In this document: positions 10,931-22,480 of the stretch, one piece after another
Numbering within the stretch: position 1 is the stretch's first letter
Layout: the number at the start of each line of letters is the position of its first letter
NCBI GenBank assembly: GCA_037176725.1
Contig: JAZBRS010000076.1
Span: forward strand, 115,835,001 to 115,899,000
Length of the DNA: 64,000 bases
Direction: 5' to 3'
From: Posidonia oceanica
Taxonomy: Eukaryota; Streptophyta; Magnoliopsida; Alismatales; Posidoniaceae
Made by a program: the position numbers and the translations under genes
Notes under the pieces: model-generated
Told to the model about the DNA's origin: nothing
What the model saw: the letters and a program-made list of their open reading frames with translations, nothing else
The model's database searches: none

Positions 10931-12216
10931 AACAAAACCTAAAAACATGCATTTCTTTCTCCTGCATGCATTCTGCATCGGGCTTGCACCCCCAACTGCT
11001 CGGCGATAGGTCTGTTAACCTATCATCATCGGGCTGATACCCCTAACTATTCGGCGATATGTCTGTTAACCTATCATCATCTGGCTGATATCCCTAACTA
11101 TTTGGCGAAAGGTTCGTCAACTTATCACCTGGCACATATCAATCACCTTGCATGCATATCAATCATCTTGCACATATCTATCATCATGCATTTTTCATCT
11201 TCTACATATACATATCATTTCCTACATCCTGTAAAATACAAAAGCACAAAAAAATCAAGAAAATAAAAAATAACCAAAAATATTTTCTCGTCTTTCTACT
11301 GGTTTTTCCTTTTTATGTTTTCCTAAACCAAAAACCATAAAAATATAAAACCAATGCAAAAACCCAAAAACATGTTTGTCCCTTCCCCTTCTAAAAAATA
11401 CAAAACTCATAAACATTTGTATAATCAGAAATCCAGCTTTGGACAAACAAGTAGCGCCTAGAGGATGTCAAGCAGTGACAATCTCAGGGAGGTCTCACCC
11501 GAGCAACGCCATCTCTTGCATGTGGCTATAGAGTGAGACTAGAGCAGAATAGAGCATCTTGCTGAGCTTAAAAACTCCCAGAAGCAAGATCCACCTTATC
11601 AAGAGAGTCCACCAGACATGGAAAGGACCAATGTAGAGTAGAGCATAGCTAGAGGCTGTCTACACATTACAGAGGCTGAAGGTGTACGCCGAACAGCCGA
11701 ACTCTCAACGCCTCACCCGGGACTGCTATCCCAAGAGGGCGAATTCATGCATATCCAAAAGAATATAGATCATGTGAGCCAAAAAAAAAAAAGATAACAT
11801 GATATGCATGCTTAGCATAAAACAACAATGAAGAAAGAAGTTGAAGAAAGAAGGCGCTCATGAGAGGAGTGACTCGGACGAGCATCGAAGTCCCCTTAGC
11901 TATCAACTTCAAGCACCGCATTGCCAACTGCACGGGATACATTATCAGGAAGACCTGGCCCCATCTTCTGAGCGCAGTAGCACGCTCCAATCCCTGATGC
12001 AGACTACAATTACCCCTTGGCAGGCTAGATGCAACTCCAATCACTCATGAGGGGAAAATAAAAATCTATTCCGTGAGCGTCAAAAGCGGTAGTTGGTCCC
12101 TGAGAAATTGAGACGGAGGCTAAGAAGCTGCACCCAACACTTCTGCTACCCACATGCAGCCAAAGGCTACACTCTACAAAGCTAAGGCCTCATCCCGAGC
12201 ATAGAAATGAGAGCAT

Positions 12217-12313
12217 GACTGAGGTGCAGGGACTCTCGCCCATCAGCGAGATCCCACCTGTGGCACCTCTATACCTTGATATCAGGAGGTCAAAGAACGC
12301 CCAAACCAATTAG
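12217..12313 (+). pseudogene. 3' remnant of a DUF7745 ORF
   Basis: Matches the last 97 bp of the other copies: GACTGAGGTGCAGGGACTC, CATCAGCGAGATCCCACCTG, GGAGGTCAAAGAACGCCC, ending AATTAG. Only the C-terminal tip survives; I do not recognise the rest of the ORF upstream. Confidence 0.7.
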
Positions 12314-12719
12314 GGCATATGAGCAGTTATACTAGGAGGTCAAAGAGAGCCACCGACCACAACTCGCCATGGCATTGCTCGAGGATTGAGTCTCCTAAGT
12401 CAGAAAATGCAGAAGCACCCTCACGGCACAGCTGCTTTTGAGTCCAAAGCCACCAAAACATGCATGCTGTAATATATTTTTATCTTCCCCACTCCCTATT
12501 TTCGAAAATCGAAGCCAAGGACGAGCACTTTTGCCTGCCTCGCTCAGTGGCTCTATGCTTTTCAAATTTTGCCACCCACCACGTTGGGTAGGTCTATGAT
12601 GATCGGCATGTCCATTGTTTGTCCCACCGTGACGTTGCATTGTGTGCCCACGTTGAAACCATTGCACACCCACCACGAGGGGTTCCCTGTTTTATCTCTG
12701 CATCATCCTGCATTCGTTC

Positions 12720-13720
12720 CTTGCATTCGGGCTGGCAACCCTAACTGCTCGGCGATCGGTCCGTCAACCTATCAATTTGTCATCTGATCTGATATCCCTA
12801 ACTGTTCGGCGATAGGTCCGTTAACCTATCACCATCGGGCTGATAGCCCTAACTGCTCGGCGATGGGTCCGTTAACCTATCATTCTGCATTCCTTTGCAT
12901 TGGGCTGGTAGCTCTAACTGCTCGGTTGATGCCGGTTAAAATGTCATCCCGCATATCCGCATTGCATTTGGGCTGATATCCCTAATTATTCGGCGATAGG
13001 TTCGTCAACTTATCATCCATTCATCCATCCATCCATCCTTCCATTTTGATGCCAAAGGTGCTTCGACTGTCCCCTGGTATCATCTCTGATACCAGGGGCA
13101 TCTTTTTGCTACCCTGTGGTATCACCCCCCTTCGTCTCATCGAGCTAATATCCCTAACTATTCGGCGATAGGTACGTCAACTTATCACCTTGCATTTGCA
13201 TTATTCCATTGCATTCCCCATCGTCATTGCACTTTGCACGGTGAGCCCTTACATCCATTTCACTACATTCGGGCTGGTACCCCTAACTACTCGGCTGACA
13301 AACTCATTAGTTTTGTCTCCACCTTGCATTTTGAAGCCATGGGCGCTTCAGCTGTCCCTTGGTATCGTTCATCGAAACTAGGAGCATCTTTATTTTGCTG
13401 CCCCTTGGTATCCCATTTCCATCTACATCAGGCTGACATCCCCAACTATTACGGGAGCGTCTATGGACCTCTGCCACATCTTCTGATTTGGTATTCTCAT
13501 TGCATTCGTGGTTACAAGTTATCCCACTTGTGATCACCCCTCTTGCCTGACAGACTCGCTGGCCTGTCACCAACCGCATCGGGCTAATAGCCCTTACTAT
13601 CTGGTGATGAGTCCGTTAACTCCTAGCGGGCTGATAGGCCTAACTATCCGGTGATGAGTCTGTCAACTACTCAGCGGGCTAATAGCCCTAACTATCCAGC
13701 GATAGGTCCGTTAACTTATC
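12720..13720 (+). repeat. Bank of paired hairpin modules (element X)
   Basis: At least eight modules with GGGCTG(AT/GT/GC)A...CCTAACT..TCGG followed by a hairpin such as GATAGGTCCGTTAACCTATC (12811-12830) or GACAAACT/AGTTTTGTC (13297-13317). Spacer sequence between modules differs, while the two stems stay complementary. 13040-13135 and 13335-13410 hold a CCTGGTATCAT / ATACCAGGGGCATC inverted motif that also occurs at 5165-5215, 6715-6755 and 52850-52885. Confidence 0.75.
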
Positions 13721-13764
13721 ACCTTTCGTCGTAGTATAATAGCATTCTGTTGCAAGGCATTAGC

Positions 13765-14440
13765 ATCTCATCATCACATGGACATCGCATGCTTAGGATC
13801 CGAACCCTTGGTTCGTGTATTGCCTAAGGTAGCATCCTTAGCCCCCACAAGCTTTTTACAACATTGCCTGCTTTGGATGATACCCGCAGTAGTGCGTGGC
13901 CAGGATTGTTTTCTCGATTTCGCATGCCCGATGTTCCACTATATGTACACTGCAATTCACAGCATCGCATTGCATGACATCATATAGCTTCCTTGTATCC
14001 TCCGAGAGTCAGTCCTAGTATTGCATTTCATCATCACACAGACATCGCACGCTAGGATCCGAACTCATGGTTCACGTATTGCCTAAGGTAGCATCCTCAG
14101 CACCTGCAAAACTTTTTACAGCTTTGCCTGCTTTGGATCGCACCCGCAGCATCATGCAATAAGGATCGGTTCTCGGTTTCGCGTGCCCGGCATCCCATTG
14201 TATATACATTGCATTTCACTACATAACATTGCATAACATTTGCATTTTTATTGCACTGCTACTCCTCTGTAGTCATTACACCAATTCACACATTCCGTTT
14301 CCCGGACATGGCATACTTAGGAATCGAACCCATGGTTCGTGCATTGCTTAAAGTGGCATCCTCAGCAATGCAGAACTTTTTACAGTTTTGCCGACTCAGT
14401 ATGACGCCCGCGGTAGTGCACAGCCCAGGATCACTTCATT
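13765..14440 (+). repeat. Three tandem copies of a 250-270 bp repeat
   Basis: Copies start near 13767, 14033 and 14289, marked by ACATCGCATGCTTAGGATCC, GAACC-x3-GGTTCGTG, TTGCCTAAGGTAGCATCC and CTTTTTACA. Each contains a small inverted repeat around GAACC/GGTTC. No coding potential is evident. Confidence 0.75.
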
Positions 14441-15175
14441 GGCATTACGTGCCCGCCATCGCATGCACATCCATAGCATCTATTCTTTCAGCATTTTACT
14501 TTCCGCAGCATCCGCATCGCTTACGCCTACAGCAAAAGCTTGGCAAATGGCACCGCCGCGTTAGAGCTATGCACCGCTCGACACACACTCACCCCATCGA
14601 CTGGCCTTCCTGCATTGCCCAGTGACACCCCTTGCATTGCATTGCACTTTCCACCTTTTCCGCCTTCTTGCTTCCTCGATCGAGGACAAGCCTTTTCACT
14701 TTCTCGTGGCCTCGTGAGTTCCTACTTGTTTCCCTTGTCCTAGGCGGACAAGGACCTTTTACCTCCCCCGGACTAGTAGTCCTAACTGGCCGAACGGCAA
14801 TCGCATTAGTCCTTTCGGAGTCGCTTTTGCGCAAGTTTGGGCTAGCAGCCAACTTGTCGTGTTGCATCATAGCACTTTCAACTTTCTCTTGCATCGCATC
14901 ACACCAGCATGCATTACATAGCACTACACCAGCATCCCATGTTTGGTAGCTGCATTCGCATCACTTCACATTAAAATGCATTAGCACAGCATCTCCTCAT
15001 GCACAGCATCCGCACACGCCTGCGTTGCCCACGCCTCCCTTAATGGAGCTCAGCTCGACTAACACTAGTACATATTGGTTCAACATCAGCATTAGCATCG
15101 CACACTAATTTTTCTTTAGCATCTGCATTAGCATCAGCATCAGCATCTACATTTGCATCTGCATTTGCATTTGCA

Positions 15176-15326
15176 TTGTGGCAACGAGTCATGATTTTCG
15201 GAGCATCCATCGGATAAGTGACTCACGCCTACAGCAACATCTGGCTCTCATCAGTGTCAAGTGGGGTGTCTTGTCAACCCTGAGCCATGGTCTCCTTATG
15301 CTTGACCTCGCTCAGGGAGGGGCATC
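15176..15326 (+). promoter_or_regulatory. Pre-polypurine block and polypurine tract (element X)
   Basis: Carries GATAAGTGACTCACGCC, GGGGTGTCTTGTCAACCCTG and CAGGGAGGGGCATC (15313-15326), immediately followed by TGTAGACACTCC of the LTR. Confidence 0.8.
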
Positions 15327-18300
15327 TGTAGACACTCCACTTTGACAGGCTAAATTGGTGGTTCTCTCTGAAATCCAAAACCACACCCATTTTCTAAACC
15401 AAAAACCACTCACTAAACCCTAGAAAAACCCTAGGTTAATACCCTAGAAAACCCTAGGATCACCCTCACCTAAACCCTAGAAACCCTAGGTCACACCCAC
15501 ACAAGCCAACACAGCCCACACTCTTCTTTCCCTCTTCCTTTTTCTTTTTTTCTTTTTATTTCCACAGCCCAGCCCACCAACACTCACTCCTTCCTTTCTT
15601 TTCCTTTTCCTTTTCTCTTTTCCTCACCAGCCCAGCCCACAACACTCTTCTCCCTTCCTTTCTTTTTTCTTTTATTTCTTTTTTTCCCATCCGACCCAAC
15701 CCACTTCACTCCACCTCCTTCTTCCTTTTTCTTTCCGTCATCATTTTTTTTCCCTCTAGGCTTGACCTTTTTTTCCTTCGTCCTTCAACTGCTGTAAAAC
15801 CACGGCATCACCTCCATACACGGCCCTTGCACAGCCTCCCACACCTTCTCCTTCTTCACTTACTGCCCATCCATTCCACACTTACTTCCTCCCACATTTC
15901 CCACTCACCAGCAACCCAATCACACACCCAATCCTCTGCCATTCCCTACTACAACTGCCTGCAGAACAACACCCACTTACACTCAATCTCAGTGGCTTCC
16001 CTCCACAACAAAACCAACTCCCCTCCATTCCCCAGAAAAGGTGGCAACATTTGGCAATTCACATTCCACACACACACGAGAGAAAACCAGAGCACAGCAA
16101 CCCATTACAGAGGACCCCTTTTTTCCTCTTCAATGCAAACACCACACAGAAGCCTCCACAGACCTCCTCTCCACCTTCCACAAACATCCACCAATCCCAT
16201 AGAGAGAGACAGCAGCTCACAGAGAGCCACACCACCGGAAAGAGCCCAAATCTTCAGTGATAACCCAAAGCTGCAAATCGTGTTCTGAGCAGCCAAATCA
16301 ACTTTTGGTTGGCTCCACACCTCCGCCGAACCACCAGCAACTCCCGTTGATCACGCCACAAGCTTCCCACTCACTGCAGCGCCGCCGCGATCTCCAACTG
16401 CACAGCCGCACCCACTGGAGACCGGCAGCACGCTCCGGCCATCTCTGTAGGTAACAGACCTCATCTCTGAGTTCCATATAGCCTTGTCATGCTTCCTAGC
16501 TAGTTAGATGTTAGTTTAGGACTTTAGTGCGTGTTTCGAGTTCCGCCGCTACAGTTGTCTTCTCCAGCGCCGATCCACAGCAGCTGCCGTGCATCGCAAA
16601 GCTCCGAGCCTCTACCGCTCCACCAGATCTGTCCCTGAGCTGCGCCGAACCTCCCTCAACTCAGCCCTGCTCCGCCCTTGCGCTGCCGTCATCTCCTGTG
16701 CCCACTCCGCCTCCAGCAACCTCTGTAGCAATCCTCCGACGTCGATAGGTCGCCCCGACCACCGTCATGCGCTGCTAAACCCACCGGAGCACTCGGCCAG
16801 TCTGTCTCCAACCTCCACGCGCCTCAGCACCGCCACTCGCCCGCCGAACCGCCGCTGCCATCCTTCCTTCCCCAGCACAGGCCTATTGAGCTCGACATGC
16901 ACTATAGCACTATAGCTACGTAGGGTTTTAATTTTTATTTTGTTAGTGCATTAAAGTAAAGTACTGCAAGTTATTTTATTTACTTTCAAGTCCAGCTTTC
17001 AATAAAAGTTATTTAATTTCTATTTTTAACATTACTGCAATGCAATCAGGTCCTTATGTTTGTTTATTTTTGCATGTCAGTCTAGCATCAATTGAAAAAT
17101 CATTTAATCTGCATTTATAATCATATTGCATTATGATAAACTACTGCACATTTATTTAATTGCATTTAGGTCCAGTCCACATGTCATCTATGATTTAAAT
17201 GTGATTTTAAACCTTAGTGCATTGTAATAAAGCCCTCTGAGTTTTAATTTTTACATTTAGGTCCAGTTCGGTTTCAACTGTGAATTTAAAACTTTATTAC
17301 ATTGTAATAAAGTCCCACAAATTTCAATTATTACATTTAAGTCCAGTTTATTTTGAATTGTGATTTAAATGTGATTTTTAAACCTTATTACATTGTAATA
17401 AAGTCCAACAAGTTTACATTATCGCATTTAGGTCCAGTTTGCTTCCAACTGCCTTTAAATGCAATTTTAAACTTTATTACATTGCAATAAAGTCCTATGA
17501 CTTGTGTTTGTTACATTTAAGTCCATTTTACATGCACGCATCATTTAAATTGCAATTTTAATCATATTGCATTGCTTTAAATGTCCAGCAGTTTTACAAA
17601 TTGCATTTCAGTCCACATTTTCAAACTGTTGTCTGTTTACCTGTTTCTTTTGCATTGCATTTAAGTCCTACATGTTTTTAAAACTGCATGTAGGTCCTTT
17701 TATTGCTTTATAGCATGCCCGCCTTTTGTTTAGCATTGCATTTGGCCCCTGTTGGCCCTATACTCTCCTGCATCTGCATTTGTGCATACATTTATCTTGT
17801 TGCATTATATTTTGCCATGTTTTTGCATATAGGCCCCAACATTTACTTTAATTGCACTTAGGTCCCTGCCTTTTGCATTTTGCATGCCGAGCATCCACAT
17901 ATCATTGCATATTACACTCTAGCACTTATTTGAGCACCTTTAGCCTCATTACATGTAGGACACCCTCCATTACACACACATAGGGGTAATTTGCACTTAG
18001 ACCCCCACTTAGACCACTTTTTCTCGCCCTTGAGCCATCAGACTTGATTCCTGAATAACTTTTGATCAGACCGTTGGATCTTCACGATCTAACTATCCTG
18101 GTCTTCTTGGTTGAATGATCTTTTATTCTAACCAAAGTTATTTCAGATCAGGCCTCAGATCTTCAAGATAAGCCCACCTGTATCACTGCATATCACTCAT
18201 TGCCTTATCATTTGCACTGCATGCATCGTTTTCGCGATCTGTTTTCTCGCGCATGTAGATTAGGCTTTGTCGCCCCTGCTTTGCTTCCTTTTGCTTGTCG

Positions 18301-18994
18301 CGCACTTGCATTGCATGGTTTTCACCCTTGCTTTCGTTTCTCCTTTACATGTCGCTTCGCATTGCATGGTTTTCATCGCTGTTTTGGTTTATCGCCTGCA
18401 TTGCATTTGGTGTGATGATGCTTACTGCCTAGGAGTTCTTACGAACCAGGGCTTGCCTGTTCGGAACACTAGCCGTGCTGCTGAGCACATAGATTGCACG
18501 TTTAATTCCCTTCACGTATCTTAGCACTTAGAGCATACATTTGAGGAAGCAATTAAGCATTCATGGTATTTAGGCATTCAAGGCATGCATCTTCCTGCAT
18601 ATGCGAGCGAGAAGCCTAAGAAAGACCGATTCTCGGACGTATCGGGGGTGCCTAACACCTTCCCCGTGCGTAACAGGAGTCCTTGCGCTTTCTCTTGCCC
18701 CGTAATGACCATTATGCCCTCATCCTAGGCACGAGTCATAGCATTGCATATCATCGCATAGCATTTGCATCTTTTTGCATATTTTCATGCATTTCCCCGA
18801 TTTTCCTTGTCTCCCAATTTAATAGACATGGTGGCAACTCTGATTTTGTCTTATCTTTCCTTTTTCCTCTTTTTCCAGCATTTTCGAGTAGAGCATCCCT
18901 CCTCGGGTCCAACTGCTAATAGCAACCTAATTTCGGTCGGTGCACGCGAGCTTTGGTATCGTGCGTGGATGATCCGATTTTCAGGATTACTATA
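15327..18994 (+). mobile_element. Complete LTR of 3,668 bp shared by element X and element 2
   Basis: Begins TGTAGACACTCCACTTTGAC after a polypurine tract, as a 3' LTR would, and ends GGATTACTATA before the internal region of element 2, as a 5' LTR would. Inside are AAACCCTAG-rich and C-rich stretches, a donor-like TAGGTAACAG at 16448-16457, an AT-rich stretch with TTAGGTCCAG every 70-80 bp (16920-17700), a short minisatellite (18230-18400) and the conserved hairpin block at 18642. Having internal sequence on both sides suggests LTR-LTR recombination that left LTR-internal-LTR-internal. Small ORFs inside (for example 15827-16288) look like low-complexity sequence. Confidence 0.75.
18642..18680 (+). 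promoter_or_regulatory. Conserved LTR hairpin block (copy 2)
   Basis: Same core as at 2122 (GGGGGTGCCTAACACCTTCC plus CGTAACAGGAGT) with no change in the core, although the flanks differ. Confidence 0.7.
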
Positions 18995-21063
18995 GAGTGC
19001 CACTAACAGTTAGGAATCTGAGTAGAGTTTGGTGAATCAAAGACCGCTCCTTTCCCTTACAGCAGGCATCAAGCACTCCATATGCTGAGCGTAATAGGAA
19101 TTTAGCATAGATCATGCATGCATCTATCTACTATCAAATCATCCCCTTTGACCTTTTCCTCCCACTCTGCAAGGCTCAGCTCGGCACTGGGACAGTACTT
19201 CTGCCTAGGCAAGTTGACCGCCTCAAAGCCTCAGAACAATCTATCACTGTCAGTGCAGTAGCTCAGGGAGTATATCACTAGTCACAGACAGGGCAGTCAC
19301 TCCAGGGACAGTAAAGACAACCTTGGCACCTTGGGGCCCCACACAGGCCGCCAGCCTGCGCAGTAAGGCACCACCCCTAATCCCTATGTGACTTCACTCT
19401 GAACAGACAAAGTCCCTTTCTGCATGCTCCCTTGCTCTATATGGATGAGGACAAGCGCCCCGCTTTTTGTGACTTCGTTCTGATCGGATGAAGCCCCTTT
19501 CCCATGTTTCCTCGCTCCGTACGAACGAGGACAAGAGTGCTTTTTTGTGGCTTCGCCCTGTGCAAGCAATGCCCCCTTTTGCATAGTTGAATGTGCTTGA
19601 ATTCTGTGGTCTGATTGTTAGCCGTAACATATGAACTACTTTGTCTACTTTGATATGCACATCTACTTCTCTGGAAGCCAATATTGTATGCCTGTACATG
19701 TTCCAGATTGATGAACAACTTTGACTCCATGTACTCAAAAGATCCACAACAGTTGCCTGTGTTCTCCTCTGCAATGGGTTTCTCAACTTTGGTAACCCAG
19801 GCACATTGCTCTGAGACTCTCCGGGGTTGGATCGGCGAGCTCACAGTGGCGGACAGCGAGAAGCTAAGCCTGTGCGACATCTCGCCCAGACTTTTGAAGG
19901 CTGCTGATGTAGAAGTGAGCCGACATCTCTTATGCGCTGCTGCAAGGTTCTGGAAGCCAGCGCACCATGTCTTTCGCTTCGGCAGAACGGAATTAACGCC
20001 CACACTAGAGGAGGTGCACCAGATCTGCGATTTCACCAAGCTCATGGGACCAGTTGTGATCACAAGATGTGTGGGCTACGTCGCTGTCTTGAAACAACTA
20101 ACTGGACTCTCCATGGAGAGCTGCGAAAAGAGACTGGTCTGCATAGACGGGCCTTTACCCATGCTCCGCCTGAACTACTTTGAGGAAGTTGCTAAGAAGC
20201 ATGCCAAACTGGGAGATGAGCTATGGCTCCGAGGCTTCATCACCAACTTCATAGGCGAGTTGTTCTTCACTCATGGCTGGACGACTGTTGCAATCAAGGT
20301 CACTGAGATTGCACTTACTGTGGTGACCCGGCAGATTGACTTGGCACCTGTTGTCCTAGTAGAGACCTTTTGTAGGCTAGACTACATTTCGCACTGCTGC
20401 TGCCACTTTCACGGCTGCGGGGCTCTGGTATAGGTTTGGCTGGCTGGACATCTAGAAATAGACATTCTGCGCTCCCAGAGGCAAGCATTTGAGACATGCT
20501 GCAGCAGCGGCCACGTCAAGACTATCGAAGGTGTCTTGGAAGAATACATGAAGCTGTCAAAGCTAACAGATGATGCGGTAACTTGACATATCATCCCATC
20601 TACAGCTAAGTCGTTCACTGTCTTCTTCGGCACCCGTGACATGCGGCTAGTTGTGCTACCGGGATTCACCAAAGGCATGGAGTATCACCCTATTTGGGTC
20701 ATGCGGCTGTTCGGTTTTCGACAGGAGGCCTTCGTCGATAGCACTGCCCCGAGGCTCCCCTAGCCTTATCCTCTCAGTACAACTGCTGCCACAACAGAGC
20801 TAGCCGACCTCATGCATCATGGGGTGCAGTCAACAGACATTGCGGCTGTACGAGGCTTGGGATGCTCCTCCGAGTATGTGACTAAAGTGCCGGGGCTCTG
20901 GCCCATTAAGGGTATCCCGCCTGGTGCACCTCTGTTCCCAGACACCAAGGAGTCAAAGAAGGCCCGAACCAGTTAGGGCATTTGTACAACTGCATGTCCC
21001 CTTTTGAGTCTTGCTATACTTTGTTCAGCTTGCTATAGGCATGTAACCAAGACTTTATTAATG
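18995..21063 (+). mobile_element. Internal region of element 2, interrupted by element 3
   Basis: Begins GAGTGCCACTAACAGTTAGG, the same LTR-to-internal junction as element 1, and is about 93-95% alike to 2753-4820 by eye. It contains the short tandem array (19385-19580) and a DUF7745 pseudogene. It stops in the ORF's 3' UTR at ACTTTATTAATG, where the reversed LTR of element 3 begins. Its continuation must lie right of the window. The likely 5-bp target site is TAATG (21059-21063). Confidence 0.75.
19774..20976 (+). pseudogene. DUF7745/plant-mobile-domain-like ORF, three nonsense codons
   Basis: The 401-codon frame is free of frameshifts, from MGFSTL to the TAG after KKARTS. Key motifs are RFWKPAHHVFRFGR, ELTPTLEEVH and LGDELWLRGF. 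Stops lie at codon 220 (20431-20433, shared with element 1), codon 271 (20584-20586, TGA where A has TGG) and codon 330 (20761-20763, TAG where A has CAG). All can be explained by C-to-T or G-to-A changes. Confidence 0.8.
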
Positions 21064-21399
21064 TGTAGTAATCCTAAAATATCTAATCCATGTACGATGC
21101 CAAAGCTCTCGTGCATTGATCGACATTAGGGTCACTATATGCAGCTGAATCCGAGGAAGAAAACTAGACTCGGAAACGCTAGTAAAAGGAAGAAAAAGAA
21201 GTGATAAGACAAATCAGAGTCGCCACCATGTCTATTAGGTTGGGAGACAAGGAAAATCGAGGGTAAGGCATGAAAAGACATGCAAAACCAGATGCAAAGA
21301 GGGTGCAAAGAGATGCAATGCAATGCGATGCAATGCTATGCTATGACTCGTGCCTAGGATGAAGGAATGGTCATTACAGGCCAAGAGAAAGGGCAAGGA

Positions 21400-21436
21400 C
21401 TCCTGTTACACACGGGGAAGGTGTTAGGCACCCTAA
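21400..21436 (-). promoter_or_regulatory. Conserved LTR hairpin block (copy 3, reversed)
   Basis: Reverse complement of the block seen at 2122: TTAGGGTGCCTAACACCTTC then CGTGTGTAACAGGAG on the minus strand. One arm has GGG in place of GGGGG. Confidence 0.65.
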
Positions 21437-21659
21437 TACGTCCGGGAATTCGTCTTTCTAAGGCAATCTCGCTCACAAATGCAAAGAAATGGTTGCCTAA
21501 TGCCTAAATGCAATGAATGTCTGAATGTGTGCTCTAAGTGCTAAGATGCGTGTAGGGAATTAAACGTGCAAGCTTTGTGCTTAGCAACGCTGCTAGTGTT
21601 CCGAACTGGGCGAACCCTGGTCCATGAGAACTCCTAGGCAGTAAGCATCATTGCCCTAA

Positions 21660-22480
21660 TGCAAATGCAGGCGATAAAACAAAACAGCGGCGAAAGCAAT
21701 GCAATGCAAGCGACATGTAAGGGAAAACCAAGACGGGCACGGAAAACGATGCAATGCTGGAGAAAATGCAAGCAGGCGCGCAAAACGGTGCAAATGCAAG
21801 CAAGAATGGATGCAGGCATGCAAAACGAGGCAAAATGCAAAGCAAAACAAGGCAGCCACGCAAAATGATGCAGAATGCAAGAGAAAACAAGGCGGGCACG
21901 CAAAATGATGCAAAAATGCGAGTGATATGCAAATAAAACAAAGTGGCACACAAAACGATGCAGAATGCAAGATAAAACAAGGCAGGTAGGCAAAACGATG
22001 CAAAAAAGCAGGCAATATGCATTAAAACAAACGGCACGCAAACCGATGCAGAATGCAAGAGAAAACAAGACGGACATGCAAAACGATGCAAAAATGCAAG
22101 CAACATGCAAATAAAACAAAGCGGCACACAAAACGATGCGGAAATGCAAGAGAAAACAAGGCGGGCACGCAAAACGATGCAAAAATGCAAGCAACATGCA
22201 AATAAAACAAAACAGCATGTAAAATGATGCAAAATGCAAGAGAAAACAAGGCGGGCATGCAAAACGATGCAAAAATGCAAGCGACATGCAAATAAAACAA
22301 AACGGCACACAAAACGATGCAGAATGCAAGAGAAAACAAGGCGGACACGCAAAACGATGCAAAAATGCAAGCGACATGCAAAACGATGCAAATGCGATGC
22401 AAAAGAGATGCATGCACGCAAAATGATGCAAATGCAATGCAAAACAGATTCATGCACGCAAAACGATGCAAATGCAGGTG
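21660..22480 (-). repeat. LTR minisatellite of element 3, about 90-bp period
   Basis: Repeats of CAAGAGAAAACAAGGCGGGC, ACGCAAAACGATGC and GCAACATGCAAATAAAAC, recurring about every 90 bp from 21840 to 22400 with looser units on both sides. It is the counterpart of the GCACCGTTTTGC arrays in the other LTRs. Long minus-strand open frames rich in Cys, Phe and His are repeat artefacts. Confidence 0.85.

Larger units (their letters stand above)
10931..15326 (+). mobile_element. Rearranged internal region (element X), ending in a polypurine tract
   Basis: A mosaic of 3' internal sequence: hairpin modules (10980-11115), an A-rich stretch with no recognisable content (11130-11440), degraded sequence up to 12216, a DUF7745 tail, then many hairpin modules (12720-13720), a three-copy repeat (13765-14440), a remnant of a GAGGACAAG minisatellite (about 14680-14830), CATTAGCAT-type simple repeats (14960-15175) and the conserved pre-polypurine block. 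All are in the plus orientation. Confidence 0.6.
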
